A DNA stretch of 37,915 nucleotides from Rostrohypoxylon terebratum (taxonomy: Eukaryota > Ascomycota > Sordariomycetes > Xylariales > Hypoxylaceae), in NCBI GenBank assembly GCA_022497145.1, contig MU386033.1, positions 1 through 37,915 of the forward strand. The letters are read 5' to 3'. Positions within the stretch are counted from its first letter, which is position 1. Each line of letters opens with the position of its first letter. Under the pieces are notes generated by a model, which had not been told where the DNA came from, ran no database searches, and saw only the letters and a program-made list of their open reading frames with translations. This document shows, piece after piece, positions 23,801-34,527 of this stretch. The position numbers and the translations under genes were made by a program.

Positions 23801-25845
23801 GGAATCCCACCATGAGAGACGAAGTCTTTGCCAGACTCAGTAACAAGACCCCACATACTGCAGGAGCCAGTTCGTTACCCAATCCCGAAGATGCGTGGCG
23901 TTTAGAATCACTCAAGGTTTTTGAAGAGTCCGCCCCGTCGTTTGGGTCTAAGTTTGGCAGCATTTTCAACTCGTCTCCCTGGAATCCTCTAATGCGACGA
24001 TGGCAAAAAGGCGAGATTTCGAACTTTCATTATTTAATGCTCGTCAACACGATGGCGGGTCGCACGTTCAACGACTTAACACAATATCCAGTATTCCCAT
24101 GGGTTCTAGCAGACTATACCAGCGAGGAGTTGGATCTAACCAATCCCGCCACATTCCGGGATTTGTCGAAGCCTATGGGCGCACAAACTGCACGGCGCCA
24201 GTCTGATTACCAATCTAGATACACAAGTCTAGCTGAGATTGGCGAGACGCCATTTCACTACGGGACACACTACTCGTCAGCCATGATCGTCGCATCTTAC
24301 CTAATCCGATTGCCTCCTTTCGTGCAATCATTTATTCTCCTGCAGGGCGGTTCTTTTGACCACGCGGATAGACTTTTCTTTTCCATCGAAGGATCGTGGA
24401 AATCAGCTTCCCAAGATAACGGATCTGATGTACGAGAACTGATACCAGAATTCTTCTATCTCCCAGACTTCTTAACAAACGTAAACGGTTATAACTTCGG
24501 TGATCGCCAAGGGTCTGCGGGTAGGGTGAACCATGTCGAATTGCCTCCGTGGGCGAAAGGGGACCCGAAAATTTTCGTCGCAAAACACCGCGAGGCACTG
24601 GAAAGCGCATATGTCAGTCAACACCTTCATCTATGGATTGATTTGATCTTCGGCAACAAACAACGAGGCGAGGCTGCTGTGGAGAATCTGAACGTGTTCC
24701 ATTATCTTTCGTACTATGGCGCCAAGGACCTCGACAATATCACAGACTCCAATGAGCGACATGCCACCACCAGCATTATCCACAACTTTGGTCAGACGCC
24801 TCACCAAGTGTTCACCAAACCCCATCCGGCTCGGGAGAATTTCACATATCCTGCGAGGAGACTAGATACGGGCAGCAGTTCTCTTGCAAGGATACCCCAC
24901 CCCCTCCTCGAAAGTCGCGAGCGGGTATCGTCGCTCATCTACTCGCCTAGGCAAGATCGTATGCTTTGCTCGTCCCCGTTCCGTCTCAATTTGCCTCCTT
25001 TCTTTGATAAGTGCCTGGAGTGGGGTTACGCAGATAACAGTCTGCGGTTCTTTTACACGGAAAACAGGAAGAGCGCGGGTGTCAGCGAAAACTTGCACAT
25101 CGGCCAAATATCATGCGTTGTCGTCGCGGATTCCAAGACGCTGATTACTGCCGGCGAGGACTGCGTCGTGTCTGTATTTACCATACACACTACATCCGGC
25201 AAGCCTGTCGAATTACAACATCGGTCTTCGCTTTTTGGACACAAGACGCCTGTTACTACAATTGCTGTATCGAAGGCTTTCAGCACGCTGGTGACGGTGT
25301 CCGGGGACGGGCACGCGTTCCTCTGGGATCTAAACCGACTCGAATTCGTACGGAAGCTGCCTAGCACGCGAGCGGTAGAATGCGCACGCATCAACGACGT
25401 ATCAGGCGAGATTATGCTATGCTCAGGCCCCAATGTAGCATTGTATACCATCAATGGCGACCTGATGCTGGACCAGAGCGTGTGCACTGAGCACGACGAC
25501 TATGTGTACTCTTGCGCCTTTTACGAAGGGTCAGGTAACGAGTGGCTAGAGAATTATCTCGTCTTCACGGGACACAGGAGGGGCAAAGTCAACATCTGGA
25601 AAAGGGTCGTCAACAAGCGCGGGAAATGGGAGCTGGAATTGGTGAGGCGGTTGGATCATATCGATACGAGGAGCGATACGGGCGCGAATACTGAGGCCGC
25701 GATTACGTGTATCACACCCATGCCACAATTGGTATACACTGGTGACGACGATGGGAGAGTGGTAGGTCTATACAACCCTTGAACATCGAGAACTAACGCT
25801 AATAGTCAATAGTATGAGTGGAACTTGATCCAAAGGGAGAGATAG
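17857..25845 (+). CDS. BEACH-WD40 protein, Bph1/LYST/neurobeachin family
   Basis: Four exons: 17857-20461, 20521-21435, 21485-25761 and 25813-25845. The introns are 59 bp (GTGAGT donor, GCTAAC branch), 49 bp (GTAAGT donor, GCTAAC branch) and 51 bp (GTAGGT donor, ACTAAC branch). The product is 2,609 residues. Order of parts: N-terminal helical armadillo-like region; concanavalin A-like domain at about 365-560 (FAAWVRID and ASLYVNGEF); further helical repeats; an acidic linker near 1800; PH-like domain at about 1826-1950 (FEGILLVGKDALYI); BEACH domain at about 2010-2290 (ISNFHYLMLVNTMAGRTFND, then YPVFPWVLADY); WD40 repeats from about 2376 to the end, closing with GRVYEWN only if the last intron is removed. 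Members act in membrane traffic, vesicle size control and vacuole or lysosome function. Yeast Bph1 (2,167 residues) is the closest named relative. The gene has its own promoter and no functional tie to its neighbours. Confidence 0.93.
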
Positions 25846-26458
25846 AGTTTCGACCACCCCGTGAGGAGGTCGTCCTCCACCGCGTCTTCCGCGGCGTCGT
25901 TCTGGGAGATACGGACGAGAAGTTCGGCTCCGTAAACTGGTGTTGGGTTCGTCCTTTACGAATCAAATTCAATCTTAAAAGGGGACTGCGGTCAACATCA
26001 AGGTGATTTTTATACGGAATGGAAAGGGTGGTTTCTGTCACTTCCGCAACTGTCTTAGGTGTGGTGATGCTTTAGTTTCCAGGATAGACGACCTGCTTAG
26101 ATTAGGACTGTAGGCGGAGACCGGGGTTCACACATGATGCGGTGTAGTATGGCGTGGCGTTGGCGTTGGCTGTGTAGAGATTAGTTCAAAAGAAAGAAAG
26201 AAACGAATACATGAATGAATTGATTGAATTTGTTGATTTATTAGTTAGTTTTTGGTGAAGCTGTCGTGGTGACACCCATGCACCTAATCGTGGTCTACCC
26301 CTGTGAAGATGCTTCCGCGACCGTTCATTGTTTTTTGCCTCAACCCCTTCTCTCTTAATCGAGGTTCGAATCGTATATACATGTGCCTTCCTATGGATCT
26401 GTGACCCGATCTGTGGTCGCCTCAGCTATTTCTCCCACCCTGTCTTTATGCATGCGGT
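25846..26458. other. Convergent intergenic region
   Basis: This is the 3' flank of the BEACH gene and of the complex I subunit gene. It contains a GGCGTT tandem (about 26153-26168) and an AAAGAAAGAAAG tract near 26191. A GGTTCGAATC string at about 26363-26372 resembles a tRNA B box, but no A box or cloverleaf can be formed around it. No gene is seen. Confidence 0.5.
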
Positions 26459-26843
26459 TTATTCGTCATCGTAGCCGGTGAGCTTCTTTCTCGGGCCGGT
26501 AGGGACTGTGAAGTTGAAATCATGTTAGCATCGAGTTCCCCCATACTCATCTCATCTCCAGCCCAAACAATCTGCGGGGTCCGCCGGTAGGTAGGTATAT
26601 ACAAAAGGCACGAAATAGGCCGGCGGGAAGAAACGTACTGGGATATGTCATGGGAACGGGCGGCGTCCGCTCGTAGCCGAGTCTCTCGAGGATGGGGGGC
26701 ACGGTTAAGACCATGATGGGCCCGATGGCGCCGAGCACGCAGGACCAGAAGTACGCGGGGCTGTTACGGGCGGCCCAGCGGCAGTACCGCAGCGGGCCGG
26801 CGTAGAAATGGGGGGGTGCGCTGCCGCCAGTTGGTCCGGCCAT
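26459..26843 (-). CDS. nuo9.5: NADH:ubiquinone oxidoreductase 9.5-kDa subunit (NDUFA3-like)
   Basis: Exons 26843-26639 and 26505-26459 are joined across a 133-bp phase-1 intron (GTACGT donor, ATGCTAAC branch, TTCACAG acceptor). The product is 83 residues, the usual size. The start is MAGPTGG, followed by the family hallmark FYAGPLRYCRWAARNSPAYFWSC, one membrane segment (about 32-52, SCVLGAIGPIMVLTVPPI) and the C-terminal MTYPIPTGPRKKLTGYDDE. The second exon supplies only the last 15 codons, so an unspliced reading misses the conserved tail. It is an accessory subunit of mitochondrial complex I in the inner membrane, with no catalytic residue of its own. A second intron probably lies in the 5' leader. 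The gene is divergent from wbp1, with about 650 bp shared upstream DNA. Confidence 0.88.
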
Positions 26844-26885
26844 CGTGGATATTGTTTCTGTTCCCGGATTTTCCGAGTGTCTGGA

Positions 26886-26949
26886 CTATAGGACGTTGTT
26901 AGGGAGGTCTTCGGTGGGGAGTTAGGCGGTAGGTTGTGGGCGTACGTAC
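26886..26949 (-). other. Probable 5'-UTR intron of the complex I subunit gene
   Basis: On the minus strand, 43 bases before ATG 26843, a 64-bp segment has all the intron signals of this genome: GTACGT donor at 26949, CCCTAAC branch, and CTATAG acceptor at 26886. The exact donor could also be 4 bases further in, since GTACGTACG contains two. No transcript evidence is available to me. Confidence 0.5.
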
Positions 26950-27489
26950 GGGTTGGGGGAATAGTTGAAGGTGGGATGATGAAATGGCCGGAGTTTTGGT
27001 GGTTTTGGTGAAGCTTTGAGATGCGGTTAATAGCTGTACGATTATTGGATGCTCAAAGGTGATAGAAGTGGTCCGTGCTGGAATTTTATACGTCATTTGT
27101 ATAATCAGTATAATGCACATAGAAGGTAGAGCGGCGCCATCACACCAAAAAAATCCGGAAAATCGGAATATCATCTACCGTGCTAGCGTTGTACCAGATA
27201 GCGACCTACCCTTGTACAGCGACCGTCTAAAATGCTTGGCAGGTACGGGCTACGTATGCCAGACCTCCAAAAGTTCGTAGCGATTCGTAACCTTAACTGA
27301 GACAGCTGACAGCTGGACTTTTTGTACATTTATTTTGTACATTTTACCTCTTTCAACCATAAATAATTCCACCACCAACGATCACGACCAATTCACAGGT
27401 CCCATGCGCGGCGAGATCCTTGCTGTCGCGACCCTTTTCTTCTTCCCTTGTTCTCTTTGAATCCAATTGACCACTGAGACATCGCAAAG
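26950..27489. promoter_or_regulatory. Divergent promoter, nuo9.5 / wbp1
   Basis: Two housekeeping genes start away from each other here. A pyrimidine-rich tract (CTTTTCTTCTTCCCTTG, about 27434-27450) precedes the wbp1 start, which is typical of fungal leaders. CCAATTCAC occurs near 27389. A direct repeat of TTTTTGTACATTTATTTTGTACATTTT composition lies around 27318-27345. Short ORFs here are not protein-like. Confidence 0.45.
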
Positions 27490-29088
27490 ATGAAGTCGCT
27501 AATATCCTTCGTCGTCCTCTTCTGGGCCTCTCTCGTCTGCGCCATCAGCTCTAGCGGGGATAGGCTGCTGGTCGTCCTCGAGGATATCGCTGAGAAAGAA
27601 GGTTATTCCAAGTTCCTAGGCGACTTAGAAGGTAATTATGAAGCTTCGTTCTATAATAATTGTCTGTTGTCGTATGCTAAACGATGTATGTTGCTACTAG
27701 GCCGAGGGTTCCAAATTAATTACGAAACACCAAAGAGCGACAGTCTACGATTATTCAACCTAGGCGAGAAGTCCTACGACCATGTTCTATTCCTCCCCAC
27801 CAAGTCCAAGGGTATGTCAATCATTTCGGGTACCTTTTAAAGCTTTAGATGGGGAAAAGACTTACAATCCGATAGGTCTTGGTCCACACCTAACACCCAA
27901 GATTCTTCTCGACTTCATTAATGCCGAGGGCAACATTCTTCTAGCTCTCTCTGCATCTCAACCCGCCCCAACATCACTCGTCTCTCTATTACTCGAACTA
28001 GACATTCATCTACCTCCCGACCGACAGGGTCTCGTTGTCGACCACTTCAACTACGACGTATTGTCCGCCCCCGAGAAGCACGATGTGTTGCTGTTGCTTC
28101 CCCCTGGACCTCTTAGACCTGACGTTAGAGACTTCTTCAGCCCGTCAGCTGGGGACGGTTCCGTCATCGCTTTCCCTAGCGGGACTGGCCAGACCCTTGG
28201 ATCGGGTCCCCTCCTCACGCCGATCTTGCGCGCTCCCTCCACATCTTACAGCTACAACCCGAAAGAACAAGCCGAAACAGTCGACGACCTCTTCGCAAGC
28301 GGCGACCAGCTCTCCCTCGTCAGCACAATGCAAGCCCGCAACTCCGCCCGCTTCACCGTCGTCGGCTCCGCAGAGCTCCTAAGCGACAAATGGTTCGACG
28401 CCAAGGTGAAAAAGGTCGGCGAAACCAAGGAGGTCGCCACGGCCAATCGCAAATTCGCTAAATTGGTGTCCGGTTGGACGTTCCAGGAGATTGGCGTCCT
28501 TAAAGTTAACTCGGTGACACACCACTTGAACGAGGCTGGTCAGAGTAACGCTAGTAACCCTAAGATCTACCGTATCAAGAACGATGTCGTAAGTGATTTT
28601 TCCTTCCATCCCAATCTATGATGCGATGGATGAATCAATTGATTACTAACGCGTACCAGACCTACTCTATTTCTATTTCCGAATACGTTTGGGATAAATA
28701 CGTCCCTTTCGTCGTACCTGAATCCGATGCCCTCCAGCTCGAATTCAGCATGCTGTCTCCCTTCCACCGCCTGAACCTTGTCCCCACATCCGATGACGAG
28801 AAGAACGGCAAGGTGTACTCGATCTCATTTAAGCTACCCGATCAGCACGGTATCTTCAACTTCAAGGTTAACTACAAGAGGCCCTTCCTTACCAACGTCG
28901 AGGAGAAGGCTACCGTATCCGTCCGCCACTTCGCCCACGACGAATGGCCCCGCAGCTACGTCATCAGCGGCGCTTGGCCCTGGCTCACGGGTATCGCTGC
29001 TACCGTCACAGGCTTCCTCGGTTTCAGCGCAATCTGGCTGTATAGTAAACCCGCTACCAGATCCAAGGAAAGCAAGAAGACGCAGTAA
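27490..29088 (+). CDS. wbp1: Oligosaccharyltransferase subunit Wbp1 (OST48/DDOST)
   Basis: Four exons: 27490-27631, 27701-27811, 27876-28588 and 28660-29088. The introns are 69, 64 and 71 bp, with GTAATT, GTATGT and GTAAGT donors. The product is 464 residues, close to the family (yeast 430, human 456). A signal peptide (1-18, ending VCA) is followed by the family opening RLLVVLED and a lumenal region with GPHLTPKILLDFINAEGNIL. One membrane segment lies near the C-terminus (about 427-449, WPWLTGIAATVTGFLGFSAIWLY). The protein ends in KKTQ, a classic KKxx ER-retrieval signal. Wbp1 is an essential non-catalytic subunit of the ER complex that moves the lipid-linked glycan to Asn residues. The first intron is a multiple of three and has no in-frame stop, so splicing was chosen from homology (LEGRGFQINYET). 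Confidence 0.93.
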
Positions 29089-31279
29089 GGGCCCAAAGGT
29101 TTCTATCTAAGGATATGGGCATGTACTTGATAGCAAAAGGGAGCGAAGGCCAGGGGTGGTATCTAACGAAAAAAGGGATTTGCGGCTTGCGACGGTGTCT
29201 GAAAATACGTGGTCATACCTGGATGGATATGGGCGCGTTAGGCGGACACGGATTATGGCATGCATGCGCACGGGATGGCTGGCAGATACGAAATGAAATC
29301 AGTAAAAAACGTTTGAGATGTAATTATCCTTCCTGGACTATTTTCTGGCGTCGGCCTCGATCGCTTGTCTAGGTGCTTAGGTACGGAGTTGGCCAATGCG
29401 GATTCAATGTGAACTACGGATGACTAAGATGGGTACGCTAGGTTAAGTGATTGTGTGACGTGTTTTAAGAGGAGAGAATTGTTGCGAGAAGGTTGAATAT
29501 ACACGGATGAAGCTTCGGTATGACGTCTCTTGCTTTAAGTAAACCATTGGACATATTGCGAACCCCCTTGAGCGCGCCAATTCCGGAATAATGATGCTTG
29601 TGAAACCACCCACGCCTATTGTTAAGTGACATCCACGAAGGCATTATTTGCGCATTGTGAAGCCCGCTCCGGATATCCTTGAATTGACGCTGGATATTGA
29701 AAGATAGATAAGATAGCAATCTATGGGTGAGTGATTGGTAAAATTTGAAGCTAAGCAGGATTGTAAGTTAAGATAGTCTGGGTAAGATGATGGATGTGGA
29801 TGAGGTGGTTAAGCTTTCTTAGAGCGCTTGCACGGTCAACATAATATTAAGGGGTACGTAGATTGGATGGCGAACGTCAACTTGACTCAACACAGCGGAT
29901 AATACCCTCAGATTAGCTCTCAGGTTCTCATGGGCAACCATTCCCTACCTCCTATCTCGTCGTCATAGACATGATGGAGGGTCGTTCAGGCTGCCTGCAA
30001 ATTTGGCTTTTTGGATACTTGGTCATCACCGGGTTATCTTGTGTTGTACAGCCGCAAAAGCAGCTGACAAGATTATATATAAAAAAGGGGGGGAGAGAGA
30101 ATTAGCTAACATCAGCGACTTTGAGCTTTCTCATCGTCACCAGATTAGCCAAATCCAATAAAGAATTCGCAAGGCTACGATTGAAAACTATTATTAGATA
30201 GACGTCATCGAACCATCGTTCTTCGTCGTGTGCGAATTTGTCGTCATCGCCCGCAAGTGAACACTTGTATGTGACTTGGGTGATCTGGGAAGCGGATGGG
30301 TGTTGTCAAAGTGCCGGATGTTAGGTAGGTGTCTCTCTCTCTCTCTATCTAGCTCAGATCTCTGTTCTTGTATTGTCATGCGCCGCAAGTTAACATGATG
30401 GTCTTGTGGCTCTAACAGTTTCCACGATGTTTCTTCACTGCTAGTCATCTGTACTAGATGAGGAGGATGGGTGGTCCGCACTGGAGGTTGAGGATGAAGA
30501 CACTAGCCCCACTGTATCGGGATATGGGAGCAAGGAAACTGAATAATAGAGTTGATAACTTTGGGGGTTGAGTGTCTGTCTCGTGGCTTGGATTTTTTTT
30601 TTTTAAAGAAGTTGTTTGAATTCAGGCGAACTTTTGAGTATTCGGTGAGGGTATGTAATTATGAGCAATCATTTATATCTAGACTCAAGGCTAGTGTTGA
30701 CGATGGTATGATAGGTATTGAATTGGTAGAAGCATCAATATATACTTTTATAGTTGCCCTGTGATGACGGATGACTTATCCATTAGGACTTGAAGAGAAG
30801 ACATACTAGGTAGCGATAATACGACTTCATGGCCTTCGAATGAAGATAGTAGCTGTCCGCTCTTAGATAAGTTGAGGAAATTGATAAGACTTTAGAAGAG
30901 GAAAAGTTAATAAACCGTTAGAGGAAAGAGCAAGTGGAAGCAAAGGTGCAGGTGCAAGATATAGGGATACAGGCTGGTAGGTGCTGATTTAGGTACGTGA
31001 AGGCGCTAATTCGCGTCGCGTGTACGAAGTAAAGCTCCCCGATTGGATTTTTACTAGCCACTCGGTGCCCACTTTATTATTCTCCCCTCAGCCGCAATAG
31101 AAACGAGGCTGATGCTGATATGCTGATATGCTGATAACCAATCTTCCTCTTCCCAATCTTCTAAGCTCATCGATACCCAACATTTCAATTAATTTGCTCC
31201 TCGACAATCGGATCCTTCTTTTTAAGTTTCTGCTATCAAGGACACCAAGGACTTCGAAGCCCGAGACCAAGTCATCACG
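29089..31279. other. Spacer between wbp1 and isy1, no supported gene
   Basis: The left part is the wbp1 3' flank. The ORFs at 29115-29372 (+) and 29465-29719 (-) have no recognisable family. At 30194-30448 (-) an ATG-started ORF of 84 codons (MTSSEETSW to the end) is polar and could be a small gene, but nothing supports it; it contains a CT microsatellite (about 30331-30346). A run of 12 T lies at 30593-30604. The right end, the isy1 upstream region, has a CTGATATG tandem (about 31114-31136) and GATAACCAAT at about 31133-31142. Confidence 0.4.
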
Positions 31280-32085
31280 ATGGTAGGAGACAATCGCTTT
31301 CCATGTGGTTGTACCTATAGACAATTAGGTCGTTGACTATCGTACAGGCACGTAACTCAGAGAAAGCACAATCTATGCTGTTTCGCTTCCGCGAAGCCCA
31401 AGCTGCGGATTTAGGTATTATCGACGCAGGACGAACACGACGGCCCAAGGTCATCACCGAAGTCGACTCGATCCCGTCATGTGAAAAATGGAGAGGCCAA
31501 ACACTTAAAGAAATCAGCCGGAAAGTCTCTCGCATCCAGGACCCAGCTCTCAGCGATTACCAGATCCGAGATCTTAATGACGAGATCAACAAGCTTATGC
31601 GCGAGAAACACATGTGGGAAGTACAAATACGGAACTTAGGAGGTCCCAATTACATGCGTGGTGGCGGAAAGGTCTTTGACGAGACGGGTAGGGAAATACC
31701 AGGGGGGAAGGGATATAGATATTATGGGCGGGCGAAAGAGTTACCGGGAGTCAAGGAGTTGTTCGAGGCTGCCGCACAGAAGAGATTGCATGATTCAGAA
31801 AAGCCGCTAGAGAACCGCGAGGATTTAAGAAAAGCAGTCGACGCCAAGTACTACGGATATTCACCCGATGAAGAAGACGACGCCCTATTACAATATGAAG
31901 CAGAGAAGGAGCGAGAAGCTTTCGAGGCTCTTTTGAAGCAAGGAAAGACTGAACCTCCTTCGGGGTGGGAACCACTACCCGGTGATGCGGGAGATGGGAA
32001 GGGCTGGGAACTACCTACTCTGGAAGAGGTGCAACAAGAACTTATCGAGAGAAGAAGGCGCAAGCTTCTTGAGCAGATTCAATAG
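31280..32085 (+). CDS. isy1: Pre-mRNA splicing factor Isy1
   Basis: The first coding exon is only the ATG (31280-31282). A 65-bp intron (31283-31347, GTAGGA donor, TACAG acceptor) follows, and exon 2 (31348-32085) supplies the rest. The product is 246 residues (yeast 235, human 285). The splice is set by the family start: MARNSEKAQSMLFRFREAQ matches the M-x-RN-x-x-KA opening of Isy1 proteins. Conserved blocks follow: CEKWRGQTLKEISRKVSRIQ, then IRDLNDEINKLMREKHMWE, then IRNLGGPNY. The C-terminal half carries a GYRYYGRAKELPGVKELF motif and a charged helix. Isy1 is part of the Prp19-associated (NTC) complex and helps position the branch site in the first catalytic step. If the intron is retained, translation stops after 18 codons (TGA at 31334-31336). 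A reading that starts in the intron (31333) is not ATG-led. Confidence 0.93.
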
Positions 32086-33705
32086 GCACCTATTAGGTAG
32101 GTAGGACCCTACTAGGTATATTTCCCTCACCAAGACCAATTACCAATTAATACTCTGATCAACTCTCAAGCAATCCGCCGAGGGGTAGAATCATAAGACC
32201 AACTCAATATCTCGCAACTTTTCTTGAATCTTTCATTACACAATCCTCGTCATCCATATATCTATCGCTCGTCGGTCACGCATAAATCCCCTCGAAACGA
32301 CCCTTTCAGACGTACCAGCGACATTTCTTGACCTGAGGGATATTCCGGAGACTCATTGTGTTTCACTGTGTCATCATGGGCTGGTGGCGATAGTGACTCC
32401 TCTCGATTCTCTTTTTCACCTAATCAAGACACAGGTCACGTAAGCTATGATGTCTGATATTAATTTATAATTATTTACTAATTGGATTATGTTTATAGAA
32501 TTCCGTACTCTAACAAATTTTTACTTCCAGCTGGAATACCAGGTGTTTCTAGAGAATCTAGAAGGGTGTATAGAGTCATCAACTGTCAGTTGCTTACACG
32601 CATATGTAAGCTATCGGGCATAGACGGTGAAGACAACGAGCAACTTGGTAACAGAAGGTTAATATATGCATAATGCTTTTATTAAAAACATCTAGTCGTC
32701 GCTAACACAGTTTAATGCAGACATAAACCGGGGTAGCAATAAGCCGAAGTGTTGCGGATATATCAATCTCCATGCTTCGCTTGGCGGTACTCGTTGCCTT
32801 GTTGGTAGTCATAGTTATATGGATGTTCGTGAAGTCAAGATGAGAGACAATATTTACAGGATACATCAGATATATCAAAACCGTCGCCTCTATTCTATAT
32901 AAGTCGCAAACAGCCATGTCGGCTGCCTTAAGTGCCTTTTGAGCAGGCCGCATTATCTCAGACTGGCCTGTCATCGGACGGATTCTCCTCCACGTTATAG
33001 GACATCGATTCCAGTCTAATGGATGCCTGATATATTGTACATGATTTTATAGGTATTGACAGGAATTATCTTTAAGACGTTTTTAGATCTTATTGTCATT
33101 ACCTTTATTATCCACCCACTATAGTGTTAACTGAGTTAGCCTCGATCGTATATAATGCGATGAAAGGCTTGTCTCCCTTTCCAATTCTCCACGCTCAACC
33201 TCCACTAAAGCAGGGTGACATGCCGAGGATACGGTTTCTAATGAGTCAATTTTGGGAAGCCCCCATCGGAGCTCCAATGGAAATAGCGATACAGACGAGA
33301 GGCAACTTCAGCCTACCTTCCCAAAGCAAAACAGTTCAACGCGGGAAAGTCGAGGCGGGCAATTGCATTGACGAGCTTCGTGAGCTTCCTGCCGTGTCGA
33401 ACGACACCCTAGGTGCCCCTTCCGGTGGCGGTGGTGATGAAATCGCCGACTCTCTCAATACCTAACCCTTTTTCGAACTTTTCCATTCACAACTCACCTG
33501 GCACCTATCGCCAGTTTGCCTTCGGATACATTCATTGATAGATTGAATCTACAATGCATCATTTAACTGTTAATTGAGACAACACAAATTCGGCCTTTTA
33601 CAAATAGCCAGTACCTTGCCACTGCCATCTTACCATAGCTCTGATCCGCCTCCCCGGTCAGAGAACACCAACCCCGTTCTGTCACCAGTCTCCGTGGAAC
33701 CACGA
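32086..33705. other. AT-rich spacer with possible gene relic, and leader of the next gene
   Basis: TATTAGGTAGGTAGG and CTACTAGGTA copies lie just after isy1 (32090-32118). At about 32340-32690 ATG-GGC-TGG-TGG (32376) is followed by two segments with good splice signals (GTAAGC near 32440 to TTTATAG near 32499), but all joined frames hit stops, so at most a relic remains. The ORF at 33124-33465 has no ATG at its head and no known domain. From about 33470 the DNA is a CT-rich leader for the gene at 33706, with a 7-codon upstream ORF at 33554-33577. Confidence 0.4.
33554..33577 (+). promoter_or_regulatory. Short upstream ORF in the leader of the tail-anchored protein gene
   Basis: ATG 33554 opens a 7-codon ORF (MHHLTVN) closed by TGA at 33575-33577, 128 bases before the main ATG at 33706. 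If the transcript starts upstream of 33554, this uORF could lower translation of the main ORF. The transcription start is not known, so this is a candidate only. Confidence 0.35.
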
Positions 33706-34527
33706 ATGTACATGGGGGACCACACCACTTCCCACGAGACGCCAGAATCAGCTAGCCAACTTACATCCGCCCAGAGACGCAAGCATAGACCTAAGCATAG
33801 AGAATATATGTCTTTTCGTCCTTTCGAATCATACGGTGAAGGGCAGGGCAGCGCTGGTCAGGATCAAATGGAAAGGGACAGAGACGATATAGAGGCACGT
33901 TCCGGCGACCTAAGCGCACTAGCTTCGAGTCCTAGCTCTTTCATCACCGTGCTAGAGCGACCCGACTTCCATCGCACAGCCGTTACATCTCCTCCCACCA
34001 ACCCCTCCAACCCCAGTCCTGCGGCGAACGCCGGTGCCGAAGACGAGGATTCCGAGGACGTTTCTCCCAGCACCGGATTCTCCGGTCCAGATATCGACCT
34101 CGAGGCCCAAACTACCTCCGCACAAGACAGGAGCTCACAAGACACCCTCGTGGATGTCGACCTCTCAGAGAACCAAGGTCTTGAACCAGGCCAACACGAC
34201 GGCGCGGCGGAATCGCGGCCTTCGCAACAGCCACCACCACCACAACCAGCGACCCCTCTAGCGCAAAGAGGGCAGCAACCCGCCGATTCAGACGACGATC
34301 AGGAGTCCCTGGGCTCATTCACCACTGCCATTCTGGCCCCGTCCGCAGCCCCAACAGACACACCGCCAAGCGAGCCTTCTGAGGAATTCGACTGCGTTTG
34401 CACTGCGGCGTTCTGCAGCTGGTTGTTCAACAGGATGACCTGCGGTTTTCTAAAATGCAAGTGGAGGCTGCTGATCCTGCTTGTCTCCTTCGCGACTGTG
34501 CTTTTCGTGGGTTTTACTCTTTTTTGA
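33706..34527 (+). CDS. Hypothetical tail-anchored, Cys-rich membrane protein
   Basis: The ORF extends upstream to 33574, but only with a TTG. The first ATG in frame is 33706, giving 273 residues; a second ATG follows two codons later. I do not recognise the family. Residues 1-220 are polar and disordered with acidic runs (EDEDSEDV, DSDDDQES) and a Pro/Gln tract. Near the C-terminus is a Cys cluster (CVC, FCSW, MTCG, LKCKWR; six Cys within about 25 residues), directly followed by one hydrophobic segment (about 255-273, LLILLVSFATVLFVGFTLF) that ends the protein. This is the layout of a tail-anchored protein with the bulk in the cytosol. The Cys next to the membrane could be palmitoylated or bind metal; both are inference. 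Its leader carries a short uORF. Confidence 0.6.
   Translation: MYMGDHTTSHETPESASQLTSAQRRKHRPKHREYMSFRPFESYGEGQGSAGQDQMERDRDDIEARSGDLSALASSPSSFITVLERPDFHRTAVTSPPTNPSNPSPAANAGAEDEDSEDVSPSTGFSGPDIDLEAQTTSAQDRSSQDTLVDVDLSENQGLEPGQHDGAAESRPSQQPPPPQPATPLAQRGQQPADSDDDQESLGSFTTAILAPSAAPTDTPPSEPSEEFDCVCTAAFCSWLFNRMTCGFLKCKWRLLILLVSFATVLFVGFTLF

Noticed and set aside
26360..26375. tRNA B-box-like GGTTCGAATC
   Set aside because: No A box at the right distance, and no cloverleaf can be folded around it.
33124..33465. 113-codon ORF as a first exon of the tail-anchored protein gene
   Set aside because: It begins with GTG, and no donor/acceptor pair joins it in frame to 33706. A leader-like CT-rich tract separates them.
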